Positions 8,400-16,103 of a DNA stretch of 21,652 nucleotides are shown piece by piece. This DNA comes from a virus. Positions within the stretch are counted from its first letter, which is position 1, and every line of letters starts with the position of its first letter. The DNA lies in IMG/VR virus record IMGVR_UViG_3300030329_001897, positions 1-21,652 of that record; one strand, written 5' to 3'. A program made the position numbers and the translations under genes. The notes under the pieces are model-generated. The model did no database searches, was not told the DNA's origin, and saw nothing but the letters and a program-made list of their open reading frames with translations.

Positions 8400-8526
8400 G
8401 TGCTTACTATAACAAGGTGGCTTATTCCAAGAACGTCTTCTCATAAGTGCTTGACCTGTAAGGTGGCATCAAAAGGTATTTACTTTTTTAAGTTATGTAA
8501 AGTGCTGTCTGACTAAAACAGGTGGC
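8400..8526. repeat. Three-copy spaced direct repeat
   Basis: In the 158-base gap between the scaffold gene and the 254-residue gene, the composite motif GTGCT - spacer - AGGTGGC occurs three times on the plus strand: 8400-8421 (10-base spacer), 8447-8467 (9) and 8502-8526 (13). On the transcribed minus strand it reads GCCACCT...AGCAC. Unit starts are 47 and 55 bases apart. This is the only sizeable non-coding gap inside the packaging genes, so the repeats may be a late promoter cluster, a protein-binding site or an RNA element ahead of scaffold and coat. Confidence 0.55.
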
Positions 8527-8540
8527 TTTACGTTATGAAT

Positions 8541-9305
8541 CTAGGATTGAAATAGGCTGTATCTAGGATTTTGGAACATCATAGCTTTTTTAGTTTCTTT
8601 TTCCGCTAAAGAAGATCCCATCAACTTTTGTTGTTGTTGGGGATCAATTTTAGGTTTAATAGAAGCATGTACTATTTCTTGTTCTTCTTCTCCTTCGACC
8701 TTTTCTACTTCTCCTCCAGATTGTTTTTGTAGTCTTCTTTCATCAGCTTCTGATTCTGCTTGTCTCATCAAACTTTCTAAGTTATCAGTTCCAATTTCAT
8801 CAGCAGCTTTTGAAGTCATGACAAATTCTCCGTCCGATAACCTTGCAGGTATCGAATCAGAAACTGGAGATCCTGGTCCTTCTACAGAACCAGCACCTGA
8901 AAATTCTGATGCAGTTTCTACGACACGATCAAATATAGTACTTAATCTTTCATCGCCTTCTAATCTTTCTAAAAGATACTGCTCGTCTTCCATTGATAGG
9001 GACTCTCCTATCACATATTCTATATAATCTTGTTCCATTATTTCGTCTGGAACTTGCTTTTCTTCCATCATTTCTGGAGCTAACGAAGTTTTTTCGTCCG
9101 CTAAAACTTCTTCTTCGCCTTCCATTAGAGATCCCATTTCTTTATCTATTCCGAGAATCTCTTCATCTGTAATAGGCTCAGGCTCAACATCGCCTCCTTC
9201 ACGATAAAGAACTTTTTCTACTTTATCTTTAGCTTTCATATCTTTTCGATACTGTTCTTTACCTTCTTTAGTATAGGCATAATGTTTTTTCCCAATTTTA
9301 GGCAT
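8541..9305 (-). CDS. Acidic structural-module protein with GPG...SDGEFV motif
   Basis: 254 residues. Basic N-terminus (MPKIGKKHYAYTKEGKEQYR), then a long Glu/Asp/Met-rich stretch. Residues about 142-170 contain GPGSPVSDSIPARLSDGEFV followed by MTSKAADEIG. That motif, a Gly-Pro-Gly turn then S-D-x-I-P-A-x-L-S-D-G-E-F-V, recurs in many phage virion-module proteins, including parts of tape-measure proteins, but has no assigned reaction that I know of. The C-terminus is Gln/Lys-rich. It overlaps the 78-residue gene by eight bases and stands between portal and scaffold. It might be a minor virion or assembly protein. No protease or membrane signature is seen. Confidence 0.7.
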   Translation of the reverse strand: MPKIGKKHYAYTKEGKEQYRKDMKAKDKVEKVLYREGGDVEPEPITDEEILGIDKEMGSLMEGEEEVLADEKTSLAPEMMEEKQVPDEIMEQDYIEYVIGESLSMEDEQYLLERLEGDERLSTIFDRVVETASEFSGAGSVEGPGSPVSDSIPARLSDGEFVMTSKAADEIGTDNLESLMRQAESEADERRLQKQSGGEVEKVEGEEEQEIVHASIKPKIDPQQQQKLMGSSLAEKETKKAMMFQNPRYSLFQS

Positions 9306-9534
9306 TCTCGTCTCCTCTATTTAATGCTTCATTAACCTGTTCCTTGAGCTGCTCTAGGCGAACCAGAGAACTGATCTTCCCCTGGTAACGGAACATCTCC
9401 TGTTCCGATGTTGCCACCGCCAGTCCCTGTAACTCCAAGTTCTTGAGGCTGTTCAGGTGTTCCAGCAGCGCCTCCCATAGCTCCCTGTTCTTGACCAGTG
9501 GGTTGAGCCTGTGGGCTATCTTCTTGTCCAGCAT
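9298..9534 (-). CDS. 78-residue helical protein overprinted on the portal tail
   Basis: 78 residues: MLDKKIAHRLNPLVKNRELW, then a helix pair containing LLEHLNSLKNLELQGL, EQEMFRYQGKISSLVRLEQL and KEQVNEAL. The pattern ELW...LL..L, then E.FRYQGKI..L..L..L, is one I associate with small conserved phage proteins encoded after the portal gene. It has a plausible ribosome site (AGGA nine bases before ATG) and ends eight bases inside the next gene. It overlaps the portal gene by 203 bases in another frame. The overlapped portal residues (about 664-730) are low-complexity Gly/Gln/Pro, whereas this frame gives a well-formed amphipathic protein, so the short frame is probably real and may bear the stronger constraint. 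Role unknown. Confidence 0.7.
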   Translation of the reverse strand: MLDKKIAHRLNPLVKNRELWEALLEHLNSLKNLELQGLAVATSEQEMFRYQGKISSLVRLEQLKEQVNEALNRGDENA

Positions 9535-11524
9535 TTTGCATTCCTATAATTTGTGCCATAATAGCTGCTTCCTCAGGATCATTGAGTATCTCATCAGGAT
9601 CAAGATCCAAACTATAAGCAAGTTCACTTATTAATTTAGAAATTTTAACAAATGGTGCAATAGCTGGACTTTGTGCAGTTTGTAAGAACATAGTCAATCT
9701 TTGACTTCTTACTTCTTTCTGCATCAAGCTATTTGTTCCCATAGCTGTAATTTCTAAATCTCCTTCGATTCCTATCTTGCCTTCCATAAATTGCATATTC
9801 CATTGAAAGTATGCTTCACCTAAAGGCTTTAATAAGAAATCATCTAAATTCTTTACAACTGTTTTTATATTAAGACTAGCAGCTCCAAGTAACATTGACA
9901 TTCCAGAAGCAGTTCTTGTCATGCTTTGAACTCCTGTTTGCCCATGACTATAGCTAGGAAGTCCTGTCTGCTCGTCTGCAAGTTGTCTAAACCTATCAAA
10001 CATCATCATGTTCTCAGGCGCAGTATTAGGGAATTTTAAACCATACACTGCTTGTCCAGGCATTCCTGCTTGTCTACGAAATATTTTGCCTGGATATATT
10101 TCCATAGATTGTCCGCCTACTAAGGCTGATTCATCCACATCAAAAACTACAGATCCTGCCAGTGCTAAATTATCTATAGCCATTCTAGCATGACCATTCA
10201 TTATCTGTTGGCTATCATCCATGTTTTCCGCTACCCCTATACCAAAGAAATTATAAGGATTTCTTTCGTAAGGGAAAGCATGATAAGGTAATCTGTGCGG
10301 AGTAAAAGGATTTACAACTACTCTAAGAAGTTTTCCATTGCATATCCACGCGTTTATTTGAACTTCGTCTAAATCGTCTATACTATCAGGAACATCTACT
10401 TCAGCTTGTCTTAGATACTCAGCATCCATTATTCCCCAATATTCTAATACTTCGTATTTATCTGAACCATAATCTTTATCATTATCGTCTTCTCTTAACT
10501 GAGCGTCATAGTATCTATCTTCATAGTTTGATCCCATCATTAAACAATCACGAATAGCATCACTATCAAAGTAAGGCATTTTGCGCAAAGCGCGTAACTG
10601 GCTTTTGTTTAGCTTATGTCTATGGAAAACATATTCACATTCTTCCATATTAGTTGCTGAAGGATCTGGAAAGAAATCCCAAATACTTACAAATTCAATT
10701 CTAGGAACTCTTACATTAATAGGAGAATATTCTCTTTCTCCTTCTTCTCCTTCTTCCCAACGATTTAAAGTTTTATTAAAATTAAAAGGTCCTTTAACAA
10801 TTCCTGTTCCTAAGAGTGCTGATTCAAGAAGTGCGTTCCTTATTTCAGACGATCCGTTAGATTCTTCAATTTGATCGTGAATAAGTTTTTCCATTCTGCG
10901 AGAAGATTCTTGAGCTGGTTTTATAGTAGGATTTTCAGAAATAGAACTAGGACCTTCTGTTAATCTATCAGCAACTTCTTTATCTAAAAATGAAATATCT
11001 GAAAAAGTTGCGCCAGGTTTTAAAACTCTACCATCGCCTTCAAATCCTACATCAAAAGGATTTTCAGTTTCTTCTTCTTCTGGCTCTTCTTCAGGAATAC
11101 TTGTCTCTATTCCAGGAGAAGGATTTTGCATATCTAAGTGAGCAAACTCAGAAATTCCTTCAGGAACTTTAGTTTCTTTTACACCTATAGGAAAATTACC
11201 TGTTCCAAAAATTACATCTACAAGTTGACCAAAAGCAGCCAATACCTTAGTTTTTGTAATCTTTACAAATACTTTAGACTTCTCAGACTCTCTAAATTTA
11301 AGTTTCTTATCGTAAAGTCCTCTGTAATTTCTATACGCTGTCAGCCAACGATGCTCATTAGGTATTCGTGCTGACTCTGCATCTGAAAAACGAGATTTAA
11401 TAAGCCCAACTAAATTTAATCGTTGGTCTTCTTCTAATACAAGTTTTTTGCCTTGCTCCCCTTCTACATTTTCAAAGAAAGGAGCATCAGCGTTTAAAGT
11501 ATTTATTATTTCTTTTTCTGCCAT
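9332..11524 (-). CDS. Portal protein
   Basis: 730 residues, in the size range of P22-type portals. N-terminal helical region with RWLTAYRNYRGLYDKK (about 59-74), then KVFVKITKTKVLAAFGQLVD; a Glu-rich insert near 143-153; a core with PRIEFVSIWDFFPDPSA (274-290), RNPYNFFGIGVAENMDDSQQ, and a tunnel/crown region with LADEQTGLPSYSHGQTG and a Met-rich segment TRTASGMSMLLGAA. It forms the dodecameric ring through which DNA is pumped and joins terminase, scaffold and adaptor. The last 67 residues (about 664-730) are Gly/Gln/Pro-rich and overlap the 78-residue gene. The start is four bases after the large terminase stop. Confidence 0.85.
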   Translation of the reverse strand: MAEKEIINTLNADAPFFENVEGEQGKKLVLEEDQRLNLVGLIKSRFSDAESARIPNEHRWLTAYRNYRGLYDKKLKFRESEKSKVFVKITKTKVLAAFGQLVDVIFGTGNFPIGVKETKVPEGISEFAHLDMQNPSPGIETSIPEEEPEEEETENPFDVGFEGDGRVLKPGATFSDISFLDKEVADRLTEGPSSISENPTIKPAQESSRRMEKLIHDQIEESNGSSEIRNALLESALLGTGIVKGPFNFNKTLNRWEEGEEGEREYSPINVRVPRIEFVSIWDFFPDPSATNMEECEYVFHRHKLNKSQLRALRKMPYFDSDAIRDCLMMGSNYEDRYYDAQLREDDNDKDYGSDKYEVLEYWGIMDAEYLRQAEVDVPDSIDDLDEVQINAWICNGKLLRVVVNPFTPHRLPYHAFPYERNPYNFFGIGVAENMDDSQQIMNGHARMAIDNLALAGSVVFDVDESALVGGQSMEIYPGKIFRRQAGMPGQAVYGLKFPNTAPENMMMFDRFRQLADEQTGLPSYSHGQTGVQSMTRTASGMSMLLGAASLNIKTVVKNLDDFLLKPLGEAYFQWNMQFMEGKIGIEGDLEITAMGTNSLMQKEVRSQRLTMFLQTAQSPAIAPFVKISKLISELAYSLDLDPDEILNDPEEAAIMAQIIGMQNAGQEDSPQAQPTGQEQGAMGGAAGTPEQPQELGVTGTGGGNIGTGDVPLPGEDQFSGSPRAAQGTG

Positions 11525-11527
11525 ATA

Positions 11528-13168
11528 TTAATATCCAAAATCAGGATCTACAGGATCGTAAATGGATTCTCTTTTTAAGTCTCTTATACGCTGTAAAGGA
11601 TCGTTTATTCGAGGTCTACTCATTATTAAATAGCGCAAAGCATCATACGCATGGTCTGATGCATTTGTGTCTACGTCTTCAGGGTTTGTTTTACTTAGAG
11701 GGATACTTTGTAGTTCTCGAATCAAGTTGGGACAAGTGTTAAATATTTGAAGTTTAGGTCGACTCCCACTATTCTGAACTCGTAAGTATTCGTGTATTTG
11801 AATTTTTCCCTGTATTCTATTTTTATCTGCTCTTCTGAGCTTATGTCCTAATTGCTGAAGAGACTCACCAACAGTCGGACCAGTCGTTCCTGTTCTTGCC
11901 CAAGCGGCTGTATCTAGCACTCCTGGTACAGAAAAAGGATCTTCTACTTCTAATTCAGTTATTATACGTCCTAGATCAAGTCCTGTCAAGCCCTTTCGAT
12001 ATAATTCTCTATAAATTATTAAAGTTCCATCAGTTCTATCCACTACTCCCCATAGACAACAGCTCTCTGCAGCATACCCATAATCAATACCTTTTACTCT
12101 TTCCCATACTACAGGAAGATGAAAAGGTTCTATAACATGCAAGTTTGGATCAAACTCAACAAAAGCAGCGCCTTCAGCTACATCCCAATTACCTTCTAAA
12201 AGTTGTTTACGTTGAATAGGAGGAAGAGCTTTAAGCATTTCTTCGTATCTTCCGTCTTTTGCTAAATATGGATTATCGTCCAATCTAGCAGGAATAAATT
12301 TACGAGTTAGCCCATCTTTTCCTATAAAAGAAGTATTAAATTTTGAAGGTTCAATATATCTCTTTTTTACCCAATGTGCGCCAACTCCGCCAGGGTTAGC
12401 TGTACATCTTAAATAAGTTTGTATAGAAGGATCAGTAGTTCTTAATCTCGATGCTAAATAGTTCCAGCCAAACTCTGTGGGAAGGTGTGTTATCTCATCA
12501 AAACCTATCCAACTATATGCTTGACCTTGATAACGATAAACATCAGCGTCTCTTTCAAGGAATCCAAATTCTATCTTAGCACCGCTTGGAAAGTTCCAAA
12601 GTTTTTCAACCTCTCTAAACTTACATCCAGGGAAAGCCAAAGGATATAATTCTCTTGACTTATCTATAAGTTCGCGTAGCTCAGGCATAGATCTTCTAAG
12701 TATTAAAGCTCTATGTGCTTTTTTATGCGCATATCTTAAAGGATCAACTAACATAGCATAAGACTTACCGCCTCCTGCAGCTCCTCCATATAAAACATCT
12801 CGTTCAGGAGCCGCTAAGAAATCTGTCTGAGGACCTTCGTTTGCATGAAATACGACTGAATCTTCCGTCTCTTCTACATGTTTTTTGACAGAAGGAGTTA
12901 AAGAATCTAAATCTGAATCTAAAATAACTTTGTTATCTTCTTTATTATCTAGCTTATTTAAAACTTTCTTTTGAGTTTTTAAATTAGTAGTATGAGAAGA
13001 TATTTGATTTTTTAGTTTAGCAATCTTTTCTTCTTTCTTTTTTATAGATCTTCTAGCACTCATTTTAGCTTTAGTCTTAGAGTGGTAGTTATAATTGCTT
13101 TTAGATCCTTTAGGTCTACCCCTTTTTCTTTTCGGCTTAGAAGTTAAGTCTTTCTTGTCTTTTGCCAT
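11528..13168 (-). CDS. terL: Terminase large subunit with AT-hook-like N-terminal extension
   Basis: 546 residues. ATPase domain: Walker A GGAAGGGKS (128-136), Walker B WIGFDEI with D224 and E225, and a coupling motif CTANPGG (255-261). Nuclease domain: D362 in GIDYGYA, D419 in VLDTAAW, and SDHAYDA (504-510) giving acidic metal ligands. It cuts concatemeric DNA and drives packaging into the portal. Unusual is an N-terminal extension of roughly 100 residues before the ATPase: a basic tail with KRKRGRPKGSK (13-23), matching the AT-hook core RGRP, then a Lys-rich coiled coil at about 38-75. The start overlaps the preceding 91-residue gene by 32 bases, so this extension is where the overlap falls. 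Confidence 0.93.
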   Translation of the reverse strand: MAKDKKDLTSKPKRKRGRPKGSKSNYNYHSKTKAKMSARRSIKKKEEKIAKLKNQISSHTTNLKTQKKVLNKLDNKEDNKVILDSDLDSLTPSVKKHVEETEDSVVFHANEGPQTDFLAAPERDVLYGGAAGGGKSYAMLVDPLRYAHKKAHRALILRRSMPELRELIDKSRELYPLAFPGCKFREVEKLWNFPSGAKIEFGFLERDADVYRYQGQAYSWIGFDEITHLPTEFGWNYLASRLRTTDPSIQTYLRCTANPGGVGAHWVKKRYIEPSKFNTSFIGKDGLTRKFIPARLDDNPYLAKDGRYEEMLKALPPIQRKQLLEGNWDVAEGAAFVEFDPNLHVIEPFHLPVVWERVKGIDYGYAAESCCLWGVVDRTDGTLIIYRELYRKGLTGLDLGRIITELEVEDPFSVPGVLDTAAWARTGTTGPTVGESLQQLGHKLRRADKNRIQGKIQIHEYLRVQNSGSRPKLQIFNTCPNLIRELQSIPLSKTNPEDVDTNASDHAYDALRYLIMSRPRINDPLQRIRDLKRESIYDPVDPDFGY

Positions 13169-13412
13169 ACTTTTTATCTATAATTTTTTTTAAACCAGCA
13201 GGACTTATCCTTCTTCCTGTATAATGTTCTAATTGAACACAGCCTTCACGTAATGATATTTCTTCATTAATTACTTGCTTTTCTACATCTTTTAAAGCAT
13301 CTAACTGTTCTGGAACAGGTTTAATATAATTATTATTGCTTTCAGATAATTCATATCCAAAAGGTATAGTAGAACTAGTCCGCCTTTTTAATTGGGTAAG
13401 TAAACTTTCCAT
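13137..13412 (-). CDS. Small HTH-like protein before the large terminase
   Basis: 91 residues. The C-terminal half (REGCVQLEHYTGRRISPAGL, about 55-74, then KKIIDKKYG) has the spacing of a helix-turn-helix of the resolvase/recombinase-like type seen in small proteins encoded next to large terminase genes in marine podoviruses. The N-terminal half is polar. It shares a TAATG with the 86-residue gene before it and overlaps the large terminase start by 32 bases, so the three are probably co-translated. It may bind DNA during packaging. A separate small terminase-like gene lies at 16093-16524, so this is likely an accessory protein. Confidence 0.65.
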   Translation of the reverse strand: MESLLTQLKRRTSSTIPFGYELSESNNNYIKPVPEQLDALKDVEKQVINEEISLREGCVQLEHYTGRRISPAGLKKIIDKKYGKRQERLNF

Positions 13413-13672
13413 TAGTGTTTCTTAGGTCTTTTTTTTGCTTTAGTAATAGGCTTTACTTTATCTTCTGCAAATTCTACAACCCTATCAGGCTCTCCTTGCA
13501 GTTGTTCTAAATCAACAACCTTTCCTGATGAATCAAACTTGTATTCCATGTAGTCGCTATGAACTGTACTTCTAATCCACAATACAGGACACACTTTTAA
13601 CCATTCATAAAATATGTCAGGCATTTTATTTTCATCTCTAAACTGTTCTTCAAACGTTTCGCTAATAGCCAT
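13412..13672 (-). CDS. Hypothetical protein, 86 residues
   Basis: 86 residues: a small acidic/aromatic domain (FYEWLKVCPVLWIRSTVHSD, about 21-40, then YMEYKFDSSGKVVDLEQLQG) followed by a basic C-terminal tail (KPITKAKKRPKKH). A good AGGAG ribosome site lies before the ATG. It joins the next gene by a one-base TAATG overlap. No family is recognised. The pattern of hydrophobic strands suggests a compact beta-containing fold. It may be part of the packaging module because it is translationally coupled to genes leading into the large terminase. Confidence 0.55.
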   Translation of the reverse strand: MAISETFEEQFRDENKMPDIFYEWLKVCPVLWIRSTVHSDYMEYKFDSSGKVVDLEQLQGEPDRVVEFAEDKVKPITKAKKRPKKH

Positions 13673-13681
13673 TGGCTTCTC

Positions 13682-14410
13682 CTAAGTTATAAATTTAACA
13701 TTATGTAATTTGCGCCTCATTCTTGAAATTCTTTTCTTTGTTAGGTTTCCTAAATGCTCTACTATTTTCTTTTCTTTTTTAGGAAGCCCTTCAGTATAGG
13801 GTAATAATTTATCTAAACAATATGCATATGTTTCTAAAACTGATATATCTTTTTTGTTTAGTATGTCTATATAATTATAAATACAAGCACTTTCTCCTAA
13901 CACACCATACGTAAGTGCGTCTGAACAATTAATAGTTTGTTCTTTAAATATAGGATCATCTCTATGATTCATATATCTAGGCATAAATAATTTTTTTATG
14001 TTTGGTAATATTCCTTGATCTTTAGCAGGAATCCTATGCCATTTTAAAGGATTTATTATAAATAAAGAAAGATCTATTATTCCTTTATTCATTGGAGTAC
14101 TTATTAGATTATAGTGTTTTGCTATTGATGGGTGATCTGTATATACTCCTTGCCTACTAACACACATATCATATTTCATTAATTTATCTCTACTAGGTAA
14201 ATCACTATCTTTTATATTTAACACTAATCCGCTTTTAACTATTAAAGTAATATCGTCTATATTATGTAGAGCTGTAGCTAATTTACTTTTTCCACATGGA
14301 ACAACTTTATATTGAAACTGTGGCATATTCATTTCAATAGAGTTAATCGTTAAAGCTGTTAAGTTATTAACCTCCAGTATTAAGATCTTTCGGCTTTTTA
14401 GGCTGGACAT
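13682..14410 (-). CDS. Possible degenerate GT-A glycosyltransferase-like protein
   Basis: 242 residues. The N-terminal part (KILILEVNNLTALTINSIEM, about 8-27, then YKVVPCGKS and DDITLIVKSGLVLNI) resembles the first strand, helix and nucleotide-binding side of family-2-like glycosyltransferases, with VKSGLVL where an Asp-x-Asp metal motif would stand. No clear DxD is visible there, so it may be inactive, divergent, or unrelated. The C-terminus is basic (KKRISRMRRKLH). It overlaps the neighbouring 299-residue gene, also glycosyltransferase-like, by 44 bases, implying paired function. Its ribosome site is weak (AAAGATATAAAAC), which fits coupling to the upstream gene. Low confidence in function, high in coding. 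Confidence 0.4.
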   Translation of the reverse strand: MSSLKSRKILILEVNNLTALTINSIEMNMPQFQYKVVPCGKSKLATALHNIDDITLIVKSGLVLNIKDSDLPSRDKLMKYDMCVSRQGVYTDHPSIAKHYNLISTPMNKGIIDLSLFIINPLKWHRIPAKDQGILPNIKKLFMPRYMNHRDDPIFKEQTINCSDALTYGVLGESACIYNYIDILNKKDISVLETYAYCLDKLLPYTEGLPKKEKKIVEHLGNLTKKRISRMRRKLHNVKFIT

Positions 14411-15266
14411 GTTTTATATCTTTAAAATAATTAAAAAAGTTATTTATTCTTTCTTTAGGATTATGTACTAAATAAGAAACTAAGCCTGAATATTCTGAAG
14501 ACAGTATACGCTTTAAATCTAAAGGACTTGGTTCATTGTCTAATTTTCCTTTCCATAAAGCAGTATATATAGGAGTATATGTTCTAGGATTACATCCTTC
14601 TTTATCAAATAAGTTTATTTTGCTTCCTTGTGCTAAACCTATTAATCCCATTTCAGAATTACTACAACAACCTACAATCTCTGCTTGTTTTAATAACGAA
14701 TGTCCTGAAAGTTTTTTGTCTATAATTCTATCTTTAAATTTTCTTTTTAAATCGGCAAAGGCATATGCAGAAGTAAGAGGATGACATTTAAGATATGCGC
14801 CTTTATCTATTTCCTGCTCTACTCTGTCCATGTCTACTATATCGTATAATATATTAGTGCCTGGTAAGAATATAACATATTTAGGTTTAAACTTAGTTCT
14901 TCTTAATCTATATTTATCTAAGCTCTTAATTGCTAGTTCTTTAAAAAGCATATCGCCTTCTTCAGTAACGACTTCTTTCATAGATTCAATCATTATTTGA
15001 CTAGCGTATTGAAACGAGGCAGGTTTCATATAAATAAACTTAGACATAGCATCTGTATAAACATAGCCATGTATCCTAGAGTCTTTAGGGAAATCATACC
15101 AAATATCGTATTCAAGATTAGTTCCGTGATTACCTTTCTTTGGTAAAAGTTTATGTATTTCACTTAATCGTTCATTTTCTTCATTTCTAAGAACACTTCC
15201 AGATTTAAAGAAGTGAGCTGTCTTATCATTCAATACATCGTTTAATGCTAGTGTTTCAATGGGCAT
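14367..15266 (-). CDS. Possible GT-B / capsule-type glycosyltransferase-like protein
   Basis: 299 residues. Residues 128-140 (PKYVIFLPGTNIL) look like a Rossmann strand; then LKCHPLTSAYAFADLK (159-174) and AEIVGCCSNSEMGLIGLAQG (195-214) followed by SKINLFDKEG. The His-Pro pair (H162-P163) and the later S-x-S-E followed by a Gly-rich helix and a strand match in order the C-terminal nucleotide-sugar site of capsule enzymes such as KpsC/KpsS and of CDP-glycerol-type transferases. It could modify virion or host surface sugars. It sits inside the packaging operon, overlapping the coiled-coil gene by 11 bases and the 242-residue gene by 44. The family match is by eye and partial: it lacks an obvious acceptor domain of full size. 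Confidence 0.45.
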   Translation of the reverse strand: MPIETLALNDVLNDKTAHFFKSGSVLRNEENERLSEIHKLLPKKGNHGTNLEYDIWYDFPKDSRIHGYVYTDAMSKFIYMKPASFQYASQIMIESMKEVVTEEGDMLFKELAIKSLDKYRLRRTKFKPKYVIFLPGTNILYDIVDMDRVEQEIDKGAYLKCHPLTSAYAFADLKRKFKDRIIDKKLSGHSLLKQAEIVGCCSNSEMGLIGLAQGSKINLFDKEGCNPRTYTPIYTALWKGKLDNEPSPLDLKRILSSEYSGLVSYLVHNPKERINNFFNYFKDIKHVQPKKPKDLNTGG

Positions 15267-15414
15267 TTAATTTTTTCTCTATTTCTTCAAGCCTATCTTC
15301 AAATTCTTCTAGTCTTTCATCAACTTCTTTAAAATGGTCTACAATAATATGTAATGTTTCTTCAGTTCGCCTACCAATTAATTTAATTTCTTCTTCTATC
15401 TTATCCTTTTCCAA
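15256..15414 (-). CDS. Short coiled-coil protein, TTG start
   Basis: A 52-codon frame beginning at TTG (15414) and ending TGA at 15256-15258. The TTG has an excellent AAAGGAG site eight bases upstream; an in-frame GTG three codons earlier abuts that site and is less likely. After the start the protein is nearly all charged helix: KDKIEEEIKLIGRRTEET then a heptad stretch DERLEEFEDRLEEIEKKL. No signal or membrane segment. It overlaps the lipoprotein gene by 19 bases and the next gene by exactly 11. The interval would otherwise be empty. It probably oligomerises; role unknown. Confidence 0.55.
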   Translation of the reverse strand: MEKDKIEEEIKLIGRRTEETLHIIVDHFKEVDERLEEFEDRLEEIEKKLNAH

Positions 15415-15767
15415 GAACCACACTCCTTTACTACTTTATTTGAAGGTGAGCTTTCACGATCACCTGAATCTGTTACTGTTATATAAAACCAATATAATCC
15501 TTCAGTCAACCCTCGTATCTCCCATTGAATTAAATATACATCTGTAATATCAATTATTCTTGTCAAGCCTTTTATGTCACTCATGTAGATTGTAAATTTC
15601 TGCAATTCTTCTAGCATTAACTCACTACCATCAATCCTTTCTGTAGGTATCTCCCATGATAATGTAGCTATACAGGTATCTTCAATAACAGGCACATCGT
15701 CTGTATAATTAATATTATCTGAACAACTAGCTAATAATAATAATATTACTACTAGTATTCTTTCCAT
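15396..15767 (-). CDS. Lipoprotein with fibronectin type III-like domain
   Basis: 123 residues. The N-terminus MERILVVILLLLASC is a short lipoprotein signal peptide with lipobox L-A-S-C (C15 would be lipidated). The +2 residue is Ser, not Asp, which in enterobacteria favours outer-membrane sorting. Residues about 30-113 have the strand pattern of an FN3 domain: ATLSWEIP, FTIYMSD, YLIQWEIRGLTEGLYWFYIT, VTDSGDRESSPSNKV. FN3 domains usually bind proteins or sugars. Because it would face outward or into the periplasm, it could mask a receptor (superinfection exclusion), serve lysis as a spanin-like lipoprotein, or adhere. It overlaps its neighbours by 16 and 19 bases, so it is tied to late expression. 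Confidence 0.7.
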   Translation of the reverse strand: MERILVVILLLLASCSDNINYTDDVPVIEDTCIATLSWEIPTERIDGSELMLEELQKFTIYMSDIKGLTRIIDITDVYLIQWEIRGLTEGLYWFYITVTDSGDRESSPSNKVVKECGSWKRIR

Positions 15768-15955
15768 ATAACGTTTATTCCTCTTCGATTAAGTTCTTTT
15801 AAAACCTTATGTTTCTTTTTTGGAACTGCATTACTTGAATTTAAATAGTCAAATAGTTCTTTTTTAGATGTTCCCTTCATGTAATGATGAACAACTTTAT
15901 GAGTATCTGTTCTTCTATTATAACTTTTTTCAGTAGGTTTAAACTTAGTCGGCAT
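15752..15955 (-). CDS. Conserved small basic phage protein, 67 residues
   Basis: 67 residues: MPTKFKPTEKSYNRRTDTHK, then HHYMKGTSKKELFDYLN and a basic helical end KKKHKVLKELNRRGINVIWK. I recognise this shape (MxxKFKPs..., HHYxK.T...EL...LN, ...K...ELxRRG) from small conserved proteins of marine podo- and myoviruses, without a known function. It is basic, so nucleic-acid binding is possible. It overlaps the 52-residue gene by 11 bases and the lipoprotein gene by 16. Coding is well supported by that pattern and context. Confidence 0.7.
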   Translation of the reverse strand: MPTKFKPTEKSYNRRTDTHKVVHHYMKGTSKKELFDYLNSSNAVPKKKHKVLKELNRRGINVIWKEY

Positions 15956-16103
15956 TTTGAAATTGTTTTTTAAGCCAGTTCTTATTCTTTGCTACGTATT
16001 CTTCCATATTTTTATATGGTTTTTGTCCGTGATGCCAACGTTCATAACAGTTTTCGTCATACATATATCTACAATAACTTTTAAAATCTTTACTAGTCCT
16101 CAT
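15945..16103 (-). CDS. Conserved small phage protein, 52 residues
   Basis: An ATG at 16103 opens 52 codons ending TAA at 15945-15947. The sequence MRTSKDFKSYCRYMYDENCY, ERWHHGQKPYKNMEEYVAKN and KNWLKKQF matches my memory of a small family in marine phages with pattern F..YCR.MY.dN..ER...GQ.PY....EY...N..WL. Two Cys (11, 19) and two His (24, 25) could bind a metal but this is not shown. It overlaps the small terminase gene by 11 bases and the 67-residue gene by 11, which strongly supports translation. Function unknown. Confidence 0.65.
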   Translation of the reverse strand: MRTSKDFKSYCRYMYDENCYERWHHGQKPYKNMEEYVAKNKNWLKKQFQNAD

